A stretch of 64,000 nucleotides of DNA, from contig NZ_CP180208.1 in assembly GCF_047553045.1 (NCBI RefSeq), positions 2,294,001 to 2,358,000 on the forward strand, read 5' to 3'. Shown in pieces: positions 42,331 through 50,713 of the stretch. The DNA comes from Sphingomonas_L flavalba_A. GTDB lineage: Bacteria > Pseudomonadota > Alphaproteobacteria > Sphingomonadales > Sphingomonadaceae. Within the stretch, counting starts at the first letter, position 1, and every line of letters starts with the position of its first letter. Both the position numbers and the translations under genes were made by a program. The notes beneath the pieces are model-generated. The model did no database searches, had not been told where the DNA came from, and saw nothing but the letters and a program-made list of their open reading frames with translations.

Positions 42331-44124
42331 ATGGCGGATATTTTCATATCCTATGCGCGCCCGGCCGAAGGCCAGGCGCAACAGATCGCGCAGACTTTGC
42401 GCACGGCGGGTTACAGTGTCTGGCGCGACGACGAACTGCCCGCCCACCGATCCTATGGCGAGGTGATCGAGGAACGGATCAGGACCGCCAAGGCGGTGCT
42501 GGTGCTGTGGTCCAACGATGCGGTCCGATCGCAGTGGGTGCGGGCGGAAGCGGATGCGGCGCGCGAACTGGGCACGCTGGTACAGGTCAGCCTGGACGGT
42601 GTGCTGCCGCCGATGCCGTTCAACCAGATCCAGTGCGCTGACCTGATGGGCTGGCGCGGCGACACCGGCGCGCCGGGCTGGCAGAAGGTGGTGAGCAGCA
42701 TCCTGTCGCTGTCCGGCGTCGGCCTGGCTGACGGCGAACCGGCACCCGGCGGGCGCGGCGACGCCGCCGCGCAACCGGTGATGATCTGCGTCCTCCCCTT
42801 CCACAACATGAGCGGCGACGGCGAGCAGGAGTATTTCAGCGACGGGATCAGCGAGGACATCATCATCGATCTGTCGAAGGTGTCGGCGCTGAGCGTCGTC
42901 GCGCGCAACGCCGCCTTCGCGTTGAAGGGTGCGCCGGTCGACCTGCCGAGCGTGGCGCGCGACCTGGGCGCGACGCATGTGCTGGAAGGCAGCGTGCGCA
43001 AGGCGGGAAGCCGGGTCCGCATCACCGCGGAACTGATCGATTGCGCGACCGGCGGCCAGCTCTGGGCCGAACGCTACGACCGGGACCTGACCGACATCTT
43101 CGCGATCCAGGACGAAATCTCCAAGGCGATCGTCGCCGCGCTGCGGCTGAAGCTGCTGCCGAAGGAAAAGAAGGCGATCGAGCATCGCGGCACCGCCAAC
43201 CCGGATGCCTACACCCTCTACCTGCTCGCCCGGCGCCACTGGATCAGCGGCAATGTCGGCAGCCTCAGGCGCGACCAGTTGATCGTCCGCATCTGCCGGC
43301 AGGCGATCGCGCTCGACCCCAACTATGCCCGCGCCTGGGCGCTGCTCGCGCTGGCGCAGGCGGAAATTCGCTTCTGGCACCGGCTGGAAGAGGACGGCAT
43401 GACCGCCGCCGAACGGGCGCTGGAGCTGGATGCCGGCATTGCCGAGGCGCACTGCGTCCGCGCGCGCTTCTACCAGAGCGCCGGCGACAATGCCGCCGCC
43501 AACCGGGAACTGGCGACAGCGCTGAAACTCGACCCGGAAAGCTGGGAGGTGAACAAGGAGACCGCGCACCTGACCTTCCGGCAGGGCCTCGTCCGCGAAT
43601 CGATCCCGTATTTCGAGAAGGCGTGCGCGTTGATGGACACCGACTATCACGACGCCTGTATGCTCACCACCTGCTACGAGGCGGTCGGCGACAAGGACGG
43701 GCTGATCCGTTCCGCCCAGATCACCATCGCCCGGGTGGAGCGCGAGATCGCGCAGGACCCGACCAACGGCGGCGCCATGGGGATGGGGGCCGGCGCGCTC
43801 GCCACGTTGGGCGACGAGACCCGCGCGCGCGAGTGGATCGCCCGCGCCCTGCTGCTGGAACCGGACAATGTGCTGATGCGCTACAACCTCGCCTGCGCAC
43901 TGACCATGCAGCTTCGTGACAATCAGGCGGCGATCGAGGTGCTCGAGGGGTATTTCGAGCAGACCAGCGCCCACCATATCCGCCATATGCTGGTCGATCC
44001 CGATATCGACCCGCTGCGCGAGGAGCCGCGCTTCATCGCCCTGCTGGAAAAGGCATTCGCCCGCCTCGGCACCACCCGCGAGCAACTGATGGGCGGAATC
44101 GCCGCCGACAACGCCGCCGCCTGA
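42331..44124 (+). CDS. TIR - TolB-like - TPR multidomain protein
   Basis: The 597-residue protein has an N-terminal TIR domain (1-130: ADIFISYARPAEGQAQQIAQ, WRDDELPA, LVLWSNDAVRSQWVRAEADAARE). A TolB-like domain follows at about 150-270 (VLPFHNMSGDGEQEYFSDGISEDIIIDLSK, THVLEGSVRKAGSRVRITAELID, LWAERYDRDLTDIFAIQDEIS), then tetratricopeptide repeats from about 290 to 590. In the TIR part, W69-V-R-A-E73 matches the WxxxE position that carries the catalytic glutamate of NAD-cleaving TIR proteins such as SARM1. The TolB-TPR half is shared with adenylate-cyclase-like signalling proteins. No membrane segment is visible, unlike many relatives. Function unknown; sensing or defence are both possible. 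Confidence 0.88.
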   Translation: MADIFISYARPAEGQAQQIAQTLRTAGYSVWRDDELPAHRSYGEVIEERIRTAKAVLVLWSNDAVRSQWVRAEADAARELGTLVQVSLDGVLPPMPFNQIQCADLMGWRGDTGAPGWQKVVSSILSLSGVGLADGEPAPGGRGDAAAQPVMICVLPFHNMSGDGEQEYFSDGISEDIIIDLSKVSALSVVARNAAFALKGAPVDLPSVARDLGATHVLEGSVRKAGSRVRITAELIDCATGGQLWAERYDRDLTDIFAIQDEISKAIVAALRLKLLPKEKKAIEHRGTANPDAYTLYLLARRHWISGNVGSLRRDQLIVRICRQAIALDPNYARAWALLALAQAEIRFWHRLEEDGMTAAERALELDAGIAEAHCVRARFYQSAGDNAAANRELATALKLDPESWEVNKETAHLTFRQGLVRESIPYFEKACALMDTDYHDACMLTTCYEAVGDKDGLIRSAQITIARVEREIAQDPTNGGAMGMGAGALATLGDETRAREWIARALLLEPDNVLMRYNLACALTMQLRDNQAAIEVLEGYFEQTSAHHIRHMLVDPDIDPLREEPRFIALLEKAFARLGTTREQLMGGIAADNAAA

Positions 44125-44192
44125 CGCCCCGGCCCCGTCCCGCCGCGCGACCACCGGTGCAATTTGCCGGCGGGACGCTATCTTGGCCCGGC

Positions 44193-45491
44193 ATGGCCGA
44201 CCTATTTGCTTCCGAATCCGAACCCGCCGCCGCCCCGCTTGCCGACCGCCTGCGCCCGCGCGCACTGGCGGAGGTCGTCGGCCAGGACCATCTGACCGGG
44301 CCGGAAGGCGCGATTGGCCGGATGGTCGCCGCCGGGCGGCTGTCGTCGATGATCCTGTGGGGACCGCCCGGCACCGGCAAGACGACAATCGCGCGGCTGC
44401 TTGCCGACGCGGTCGGCCTGCGCTTCGAAGCGATTTCGGCGGTATTCTCCGGCGTCGCCGATCTGAAAAAGGTCTTCGCCCAGGCCCGCGACCACGCCCG
44501 CACCGGCCACCGCACCCTGCTGTTCGTCGACGAGATCCACCGCTTCAATCGCGCCCAGCAGGACGGTTTCCTGCCCTATGTCGAAGACGGCACCGTCACC
44601 CTGGTCGGCGCGACGACCGAGAATCCGTCTTTCGAACTGAACGCGGCATTGTTGTCGCGGGCGCAGGTACTGATCCTCCACCGGCTGGACGCGGCGGCGC
44701 TGACCACCCTGCTCGACCGGGCGGAGGAAGTGGAGGGGCGGCCGCTGCCGCTGACCCCGGCGGCGCGCGAGGCGCTGGTCGCCAGCGCCGACGGCGACGG
44801 CCGCTTCCTGCTCAACCAGGCGGAGACGCTGTTCTCCGTCGCGCTGGCGGAGCCGCTCGATCCGGCCGCGCTGTCGGCGCTGCTCCACCGTCGCCTCGCC
44901 GCCTACGACAAGGACCGGGAGGGGCATTACAACCTGATCTCGGCCCTGCACAAATCGCTGCGCGGGTCCGACCCGCAGGCCGCGCTCTACTATCTCGCGC
45001 GGATGCTCGTCGCCGGGGAAGAGCCGCTCTACGTGCTGCGTCGCCTCGTCCGCTTCGCGTCGGAGGATGTCGGCCTCGCCGACCCGCAGGCGCTGGTCCA
45101 GTGCCTTGCCGCCAAGGACGCCTACGACTTCCTCGGCTCGCCGGAGGGCGAACTGGCGATCGTCCAGGCCTGCCTCTATCTGGCGACCGCGCCCAAATCC
45201 AACGCCGCCTACCGGGCGCAGAAGGCGGCGTGGCGCAGCGCGAAGGACAGCGGATCTCTGATGCCCCCGGCCCATATCCTGAACGCACCGACCCGACTGA
45301 TGAAAGACATCGGCTACGGCAAGGATTACGCCTATGATCATGATCAGGCGAACGGATTCTCCGGCGCGGATTATTGGCCGGAAGGGATGCAGGCGCAGAC
45401 CTTCTACCGCCCGGTCGAACGCGGTTTCGAGAAACGGATCGCCGAACGGATCGCCTATTGGGAGGATTTGCGTGCGCGCAAACGCGATTGA
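44193..45491 (+). CDS. rarA: Replication-associated recombination protein A (AAA+ ATPase)
   Basis: The 432-residue protein matches RarA/MgsA (WRNIP1 family). Visible are LADRLRPRALAEVVGQDHL, Walker A GPPGTGKT (57-64), ISAVFSGVADLKKVF, Walker B LLFVDEIHRFNRAQQDGFLPYVEDG (Asp-Glu at 113-114), sensor 1 GATTENPSFELNAALLSRA, and the C-terminal tetramerisation domain with DPQAALYYLARML and YPEG-like DYWPEGMQ. It acts at stalled replication forks with single-strand binding protein. The start is the ATG at 44193 (MADLFASES). It begins a tightly packed plus-strand run: the next gene starts 20 bases inside its end. Confidence 0.95.
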   Translation: MADLFASESEPAAAPLADRLRPRALAEVVGQDHLTGPEGAIGRMVAAGRLSSMILWGPPGTGKTTIARLLADAVGLRFEAISAVFSGVADLKKVFAQARDHARTGHRTLLFVDEIHRFNRAQQDGFLPYVEDGTVTLVGATTENPSFELNAALLSRAQVLILHRLDAAALTTLLDRAEEVEGRPLPLTPAAREALVASADGDGRFLLNQAETLFSVALAEPLDPAALSALLHRRLAAYDKDREGHYNLISALHKSLRGSDPQAALYYLARMLVAGEEPLYVLRRLVRFASEDVGLADPQALVQCLAAKDAYDFLGSPEGELAIVQACLYLATAPKSNAAYRAQKAAWRSAKDSGSLMPPAHILNAPTRLMKDIGYGKDYAYDHDQANGFSGADYWPEGMQAQTFYRPVERGFEKRIAERIAYWEDLRARKRD

Positions 45492-46899
45492 CCGCCGCCT
45501 TGCCAAGGCGCTCGCCGCCGCCGCCCTGCTGCTGCCGACGGCGGGCGCCGCCCAGCAACTGCCCGCGCCGGGAGAGACGCCGTACACCCGCGCTCTCGCC
45601 GCCGGGTACAAGGCCGCCTTCCTGTGCAGCGGCCTGTTCGTCGCCGGCCGCACCCAGGCGCAGGTCGAAGCGGAAGAACTGATCGGCATCTACCCAGAAC
45701 TGGAACCGCTCATCCCGTCGCTCCCGGCAAAGGTCGACAGCGCCGCCAGGACGGTCTCGGTCGCGTTCGACGACGCGCTGCCGCCGCGCATCGCCGTCTG
45801 GCGCCCGCTGCTCGGCTGCGCGACGCTGCCGATCGGCGCCGATGCGGCGGCCGCGCGCCGGGTCCCGCGGCTGACCACGCTGGGCGGTGGCCCGCAGGAC
45901 AACCTGCCCTGGCCGATGGGCGACATCGGCGCCACCGCGCCGGCGCGCGGCGACCAGGCGGCGCTCGACAAGGCGGTGGCCGCCGCCTTCGACCGGCAGA
46001 GCTACGGCGCCGATACCGACACCACCGCCGTCATTGTCCTGCAGGACGGGCGGATCGTCGCGGAGCATTATCGCGACGGCTTCGGCAAGAATATCGCCCA
46101 GCGCACATGGTCGGTCGCGAAGAGCATGGCCGGCACGCTGATCGGCCACGCAGCGCAGGAAGGGTTGCTCGACCCCACCGCCCCCGCGCCAATCCCGGAA
46201 TGGCAGGCGCCGGGCGATCCCCGCGCCGCGATCACCACCGACATGCTGCTGCGCATGGCGTCCGGCCTGCACAGCGACAGTGCCGGCAACCGCACCGATG
46301 CCCTGTATTTCGGCGGCACGACGGTGACTGAACAGGCCCCCGGCTGGCCGCTGGAAGCCACGCCGATGCGGCGTTTCCGCTATGCCAACAACGATATCGT
46401 ACTGGCGGTGCGCGGGCTGCGCGCCACCCTCGGCGACGCGCGGATGCTGTCCTATCCCTATATGCTGTTCCGCCGGCTCGGCATGACCCGTACCGTCGCG
46501 GAAACGGACTGGCAGGGCAATTTCATCCTGTCGAGCCAGGTGTGGACGACGGCGCGCGACCTCGCCCGCTTCGGCCTGCTCTACGCCCAGGACGGCATGT
46601 GGCAGGGCGAACGGGTCCTGCCGGCAGGCTGGACTGCCTATGTCCGCAATCCCGCCGGCCCACAGCCGGCGGAAGGGGCGGGCTATGGCGCGACATTCTG
46701 GCTGTTCGGCGAAGCGCAGGGTTTGCCCGCCGGCAGCTACGCCGCGCAGGGCAATCGCGGCCAGTATGTGATGATCGTGCCTGACAGGAATACCGTCGTT
46801 GTCCGCCTCGGCCTTGAAAACACCAAGGCGCGCTTCGCCATTGATCGCTTCACCGCCGACATACTGGCAACGCTGACGGCGCCGGACACCGGGGAATGA
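45472..46899 (+). CDS. Serine hydrolase, class C beta-lactamase-like, exported
   Basis: The 475-residue protein begins with a GTG at 45472 behind GGGAGG, inside the 3' end of rarA. It has a signal peptide (RRLAKALAAAALLLPTAGAAQQ). The penicillin-binding/beta-lactamase fold is shown by the Ser-x-x-Lys motif S224-V-A-K227 in RTWSVAKSMAGTLIG, the Tyr-x-Asn element in FRYANNDI, and a late AAQGNRGQYVMIVP in the place of the KTG/HTG box. It probably works in the periplasm as an esterase or peptidase rather than an antibiotic-destroying lactamase, since the N-terminal 150 residues are not part of the lactamase core. The four genes from rarA onward overlap, indicating one transcript. Confidence 0.88.
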   Translation: MRANAIDRRLAKALAAAALLLPTAGAAQQLPAPGETPYTRALAAGYKAAFLCSGLFVAGRTQAQVEAEELIGIYPELEPLIPSLPAKVDSAARTVSVAFDDALPPRIAVWRPLLGCATLPIGADAAAARRVPRLTTLGGGPQDNLPWPMGDIGATAPARGDQAALDKAVAAAFDRQSYGADTDTTAVIVLQDGRIVAEHYRDGFGKNIAQRTWSVAKSMAGTLIGHAAQEGLLDPTAPAPIPEWQAPGDPRAAITTDMLLRMASGLHSDSAGNRTDALYFGGTTVTEQAPGWPLEATPMRRFRYANNDIVLAVRGLRATLGDARMLSYPYMLFRRLGMTRTVAETDWQGNFILSSQVWTTARDLARFGLLYAQDGMWQGERVLPAGWTAYVRNPAGPQPAEGAGYGATFWLFGEAQGLPAGSYAAQGNRGQYVMIVPDRNTVVVRLGLENTKARFAIDRFTADILATLTAPDTGE

Positions 46900-47243
46900 C
46901 GCTCGACTGGGATCGGGTCGTCGCCCATGCGCTCGCCCTTCCCGACACGGAGCGCGGCACCAGCTACGGCGCGCCGGCGGTCAAGGTCGCCGGCAACGGC
47001 CGGGTCTTCCTGTCGCCGGGCCGGGCGGACGGCGCCTTCTGCCTGCACATCGACCGCGATACGGTGGAGATGCTGAAGGAGACCGATCCCGACACCTATT
47101 GGCAGACCGAACACTATGCGGGCTGGCCCGCGGTGCTGATTCGCTACGCCACCGCCGACCCGGAACGGGTGCTGGCGATGATCGGCCAGGCCCGTGACTG
47201 GAACGCGGCGCGACCGAAGGTCCGGTCACGCGGAAAGATATGA
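46896..47243 (+). CDS. MmcQ/YjbR-family protein
   Basis: The 115-residue protein has the MmcQ/YjbR pattern: WDRVVAHALALPDTERGTSYGAPAVKVAGNGRVFLSPG, FCLHIDRDTVEMLKETDPDTYWQTEHYAGWPAVLIRYATADPERVLAMIGQARDW. This small alpha/beta double-wing fold has been proposed to bind DNA, but its role is not established. The ATG overlaps the serine hydrolase stop (ATGA) and its own stop overlaps the next start, so it belongs to the rarA run. Family assignment is firm; the biological role is open. Confidence 0.85.
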   Translation: MTLDWDRVVAHALALPDTERGTSYGAPAVKVAGNGRVFLSPGRADGAFCLHIDRDTVEMLKETDPDTYWQTEHYAGWPAVLIRYATADPERVLAMIGQARDWNAARPKVRSRGKI

Positions 47244-48094
47244 TCCCGCGCTTCACCCGTTTCGCCGCGATCGACTGGTCCGGCGCGAAGGGTGCGCGCC
47301 ACCCCGGCATTGCGCTGGCAATATGCGAACCGGGCGACACGGCACCGGTTCTCGTCCCGCCGCACGGCGGCGCCTGGTCGCGCACCGCGATCCGCGACTG
47401 GGTGCTGGCGCAGCGCGATGCGGTGCTGGTCGGCTTCGACTTCAGCTTCGCGCCGCCGCTGATCGAACGCGGCGGCTATCTGCCCGGCGACGCGGTGCCG
47501 GATCGGGCGAAGCCGTTCTGGGCCTATGTCGACCGCCAGTGCGACGATGTCGATCTCGGCGCCGCCAGCCTGCTTGAAACCCTCCACCGCCACCACTTCT
47601 ATTTCGGCGCCGCCGACGGCCGCAAGGCGGACTATATGTACCTGCGGCGCTGCGAAGCGCATTACAACGCCGGCGGCGGCGGCAAGCCGTCAACCGTTTA
47701 CGACGCGATCGGCGCGGCGCAGGTGGCCAAGGCCAGCTTCGCCGGCATGCGCCTGCTCCATCACCTCACGCCGCACCGACCGGTCTGGCCGTTCGATCCG
47801 CTGCCCGATACCGGCCCGCTGGTTGTCGAGATCTACACCGCTATCGCCGCGCGTGCCGCCGGGTTGCGCAAGGGGCGAAGCAAGCTGCGTGATGCCGGGG
47901 CGCTCGATATGGCGCTTGCCGCGCTCGGCAGCCGCCCTCACGCCCCCCTTGCCCGCTATGACGATCACCGTACCGACGCGTTGCTCGCGGCCGCCTGGCT
48001 GCGCCGCAACGCTGAGCGACCATCGCTGTGGCAACCGCCGCCACTCACCGCCGCGATCGCCGCAACGGAGGGCTGGACCTTCGGCGTCGTCTGA
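47240..48094 (+). CDS. RNase H-fold protein of unknown function (DUF429-like)
   Basis: The 284-residue protein begins FAAIDWSGAKGARHPGIALAICE and has VLVGFDFSFAPPLIERGGY and a C-terminal DALDMALAALGS and YDDHRTDALLAAAWLRR. The spaced Asp residues in a first beta-hairpin, a middle VGFDFSFAPP and a late DDHRTDALLAA are reminiscent of predicted RNase H-like (DUF429-type) proteins. No experimentally known relative is recognised. The start overlaps the previous stop by four bases. It ends the rarA run; tRNA-Thr follows 17 bases later. It could be a nuclease or a sugar-kinase-like ATPase fold; not decidable here. Confidence 0.75.
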   Translation: MIPRFTRFAAIDWSGAKGARHPGIALAICEPGDTAPVLVPPHGGAWSRTAIRDWVLAQRDAVLVGFDFSFAPPLIERGGYLPGDAVPDRAKPFWAYVDRQCDDVDLGAASLLETLHRHHFYFGAADGRKADYMYLRRCEAHYNAGGGGKPSTVYDAIGAAQVAKASFAGMRLLHHLTPHRPVWPFDPLPDTGPLVVEIYTAIAARAAGLRKGRSKLRDAGALDMALAALGSRPHAPLARYDDHRTDALLAAAWLRRNAERPSLWQPPPLTAAIAATEGWTFGVV

Positions 48095-48111
48095 CGCATG
48101 GGGGCGCGCGG

Positions 48112-48186
<75 letters not shown>

Positions 48187-48307
48187 CCCCGCATCGCCAC
48201 CGCACCACCCCCCGGACATCGCCGTCCCCCTGCTATCCGCCCGTCACGGATACGCGGCGCGCGGTCATGCGTTCACGCAACCGAGCGGGTCGATCAGGAG
48301 AATGGCC

Positions 48308-48604
48308 ATGCCCCGCGGCGACAAGGACGCCTATACCGACAAGCAGAAACGCAAGGCGCGGCATATCGCGCAAGGCTATGAGGAACGCGGCGTGCCGGAA
48401 GACGAGGCGCAACGCCGCGCATGGGCCACCGTCAACAAGGAGTCCGGCGGCGGCAATAAGTCCGGGTCAGGACGCGGCGTGCCCGATACCCACCAGTCTG
48501 CCGCGCGCGGCGGGCGGGCGCATAAATCCGGCTCGGCAGAGCAACGCTCGGCGGCGGCGCGCAAGGGCTGGGTTACCCGCCGCCGCAACGCCGCCAAGAC
48601 ATAG
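48308..48604 (+). CDS. Small basic Gly/Lys-rich protein, conserved hypothetical
   Basis: The 98-residue protein begins MPRGDKDAYTDKQKRKARHI followed by AQGYEERGVPEDEAQRRAWATVNKESGGGNKSGSGRG, then a Gly/Ala/Ser/Arg-rich tail ending RKGWVTRRRNAAKT. Proteins with this head are widespread in proteobacteria and are often labelled plasmid-stabilisation or stress-related, without proof. It is strongly charged and probably partly disordered. I chose the second ATG (48308) because AGGAG lies seven bases before it; the ATG at 48302 is too close to the ribosome site. It stands alone after tRNA-Thr. Confidence 0.75.
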   Translation: MPRGDKDAYTDKQKRKARHIAQGYEERGVPEDEAQRRAWATVNKESGGGNKSGSGRGVPDTHQSAARGGRAHKSGSAEQRSAAARKGWVTRRRNAAKT

Positions 48605-48883
48605 CTTCCACCCGAAGGGTACGGCGCGACAATGCGCTTGCTGCCCGCCCGGCTTTCCGTCCTGCGCCCACAAAAGCCGGAACACAGCGCGTAAGGCACA
48701 CCCGCCGATCGCGCCGGACTGCCGCGAAACGCGCGGTCACGGCTCCCCAACAGCCATTATTGAAGCGCCCCGCCCGCAATGGGCGTCAGCCACGCGCGCC
48801 CCGTACACCGGCACCATCCGCGGCCTTGGCAGAATCATCGGCGGGCCGGCGCCTATCCACAATCCCTCCTGAACGACAGACAC
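48605..48883. other. Intergenic region, no gene supported
   Basis: Nothing with a ribosome site and family similarity is seen between the small basic protein and the terminator of the OmpA-family gene. Open frames on both strands here are short and arginine-rich, as expected by chance at this GC content. Confidence 0.5.
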
Positions 48884-48915
48884 AAAAAAGGGAGCCGGCG
48901 CGAACGCCGGCTCCC
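48884..48915 (-). terminator. Intrinsic terminator of the OmpA-family gene
   Basis: Read on the minus strand, GGGAGCCGGCG (48915-48905) pairs perfectly with CGCCGGCTCCC (48900-48890) around a TTCG tetraloop, followed by a run of six T residues. It begins about 20 bases after the OmpA-family stop codon. This is the clearest terminator in the window. Confidence 0.9.
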
Positions 48916-48935
48916 GATTTTGGCTTTTCGAGCGC

Positions 48936-50048
48936 TTAGTTGCCCGAACCCGGACCGTAGGTGATTTCCACCCGACGGTTCTGCAGTTCGCGCACGCCAT
49001 CGGCGGTCTCGACGCGCAGGTTGGTCTCGCCATAGCCCTTGGCGGAGATCACCCCGTCCGGCACGCCCTTCTGCTGCAGGTAGTTGCTGACCGCAGCAGC
49101 GCGGCGCTCGGAAAGGCCGAGGTTGTAGCGCGGCGTACCAGAGGTGTCGGTGTAACCCGCCACCATGACCTGGGCCTGGCCGCAGCTGCCATACGCCGTG
49201 ACGGCGTTGTCGAGGATCGACGCAGCCTCGGGCGTGATGTCCGCCTTGTCCCACTCGAAGAAGACAATGTACGGCCCCGGCGTGCACACCACTTCCGGCG
49301 GCGGAGGCGGCGGAGGCGGAGGCGGCGGGGGAGGCGGCGGCGGCGGGGGAGGCGGCGGCGGCGGCGGCGGTGCCACATCGCCGAAGTTGAAGATCAGGCT
49401 GCCCAGCACGCTGTGGGTCCGCAGCGAGGTGCGAACGTCGCGGTTGATCGAATCGACCAGCTTGACGTCGTTGACCGTGAAATAGCGATACTTCAGGCCG
49501 ACATCGATCCGGTCGGTCAGCGGCGCACGAATGCCCGCGATGACCTGCCAGGCGAACTTGGTATCGGAATCGTCGAGGAAGCCGCCGCTACGCGCGACCG
49601 CGTAGTTGAACTTCGCCCGCGCGACGCCGACGCCGCCACCGATGAAGCCGTTCAGGCTGTCATCGTCGCCGAAATCGAACATGCCGTTGACCATGAAGCT
49701 CAGCGCCGAAGCGGTGCCGCCCGCGTCGTTGTAACGCGTGCCCGGAACGGTCACGTTGCCGACCGGGACCGGAACGGTGCTGCTCAGGCCGGTGATGTTG
49801 GCGCTACGATAGCCGACCTCAGCCTCGAGGCGAGCAGGGCCGAAATCGTAGCCGATGATTCCGTCGACATCATAGCCGTAATGATGATCGACTTTGACCG
49901 CGTTGTTGATCCCGGCGATGTCAAGATTGACATCTTCCACGATCATCGCGCCGCCTTCGACGCCCACATACCAGGCCTTGTCCTTCGCCACGGCGGGCGA
50001 GGCAAGTACCGTGGTGGCGAGCGCCATCGCAACGGCAAGGTTCCGCAT
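48936..50048 (-). CDS. OmpA-family outer-membrane protein with polyproline linker
   Basis: The 370-residue protein has a signal peptide (MRNLAVAMALATTVLASPAVA, cut before KDKAW). An eight-strand-type beta-barrel follows to about residue 225 (WYVGVEGGAMIVEDV, YDVDGIIGYDFGPARLEAEVGYR, AWQVIAGIRAPLTDRIDVGLKYRYF). A run of 25 consecutive prolines comes next, then the peptidoglycan-binding OmpA domain (FFEWDKADITPEAASIL, GYTDTSGTPRYNLGLSERRA, NRRVEITYG). It anchors the outer membrane to the cell wall. Porins with this three-part plan are abundant in sphingomonads. The gene is a single unit with a strong terminator. Confidence 0.95.
   Translation of the reverse strand: MRNLAVAMALATTVLASPAVAKDKAWYVGVEGGAMIVEDVNLDIAGINNAVKVDHHYGYDVDGIIGYDFGPARLEAEVGYRSANITGLSSTVPVPVGNVTVPGTRYNDAGGTASALSFMVNGMFDFGDDDSLNGFIGGGVGVARAKFNYAVARSGGFLDDSDTKFAWQVIAGIRAPLTDRIDVGLKYRYFTVNDVKLVDSINRDVRTSLRTHSVLGSLIFNFGDVAPPPPPPPPPPPPPPPPPPPPPPPPPEVVCTPGPYIVFFEWDKADITPEAASILDNAVTAYGSCGQAQVMVAGYTDTSGTPRYNLGLSERRAAAVSNYLQQKGVPDGVISAKGYGETNLRVETADGVRELQNRRVEITYGPGSGN
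49296..49370. repeat. Triplet run encoding 25 prolines
   Basis: Seventy-five bases of CGG/AGG/GGG triplets on the plus strand encode 25 prolines on the minus strand, as the hinge of the OmpA-family protein. Such runs can change length by slippage. Ribosomes need EF-P to pass polyproline, so expression of this porin should depend on it. Confidence 0.9.
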
Positions 50049-50203
50049 AACAATCCCCTTTCTCGTGTGTCACCAAGGACAGCCGTAACTCGTTACCGTC
50101 AGCTTGGTTTCCACGCAAGCGCCCAATTCGCGCAATTGTTGCCGAAATGTCGCAGTTTCGTGTCTTTTAAGTCGACATTCGGTCCATTTCGACGGCGATC
50201 CGA

Positions 50204-50701
50204 TCACCCGATCAGCCCATGGGCCTGCAAGCGGCCGATCAGCGCGGCAATCGCGGCCCGCGCCTCGCCGTCAATCGTCGCGCCCCCGCTCGGAACCGCG
50301 ACCGCCGCCTGCCGCGCCGCGATCACCCGCGTCCCGTCGACGTGGATTTCCGCCACAGGCGCGATCCCCACGGTCCAGCCACCGGCCCAGTTCGCCCACA
50401 GGCCGCGGTCACCGATCCACAGCCGCATGCCCATGACCGGCGGCAGGAACCGCCAGCCCCCGTCGGTCATGCAGGCGAGCGCGCCGTCGCGCCCGGCCCA
50501 GGCGCCACTGCCTCCCGCCGCCACGATCCAGCATTGGCCCGGCGCGGCATCACCCGGCGGCACGGCAAGGTCCATCGATTCGGCGGCGGCCATGCAGGCG
50601 GCGTCGATCAGCGCCAGCGCCTCGTTATGCGCCACCTCCTTCTGCGCCTGCCCGGCGGCCAGATAGGGCAGGCCCAGCCGCGCACTCGTCATCTCAGTCA
50701 T
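50204..50701 (-). CDS. DUF2793 phage-type structural protein
   Basis: The 165-residue protein matches DUF2793: TSARLGLPYLAAGQAQKEVAHNEALALIDAAC at the N-terminus, then PPGDAAPGQCWIVAAGGSGAWAGRDGALACMTDGGWRFLPP and a C-terminal coil-like AARAAIAALIGRLQAHGLI. The domain is common at the end of tail modules in alphaproteobacterial phages and GTA clusters and may be a tail fibre or accessory part. The ATG follows GAGGAG. It is the last gene of the cluster, 12 bases after the tail-tip gene. Base composition matches the rest of the cluster. Confidence 0.85.
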   Translation of the reverse strand: MTEMTSARLGLPYLAAGQAQKEVAHNEALALIDAACMAAAESMDLAVPPGDAAPGQCWIVAAGGSGAWAGRDGALACMTDGGWRFLPPVMGMRLWIGDRGLWANWAGGWTVGIAPVAEIHVDGTRVIAARQAAVAVPSGGATIDGEARAAIAALIGRLQAHGLIG

Positions 50702-50713
50702 AGCACCGGCTCC

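Noticed and set aside
41467..44388. Long minus-strand frame spanning PadR and the TIR gene region
   Set aside because: It is antisense to the TIR-TolB-TPR gene and in a different frame from PadR; both real genes have clear domains.
45472..46899. Antibiotic-resistance beta-lactamase
   Set aside because: SxxK and YxN elements are present, but the long extra N-terminal region and the rarA operon setting fit a general periplasmic esterase or peptidase; nothing indicates a resistance role.
49296..49370. Tandem repeat as a CRISPR-like or minisatellite array
   Set aside because: It is a simple in-frame CGG-type triplet run explained fully by the polyproline hinge of the porin.
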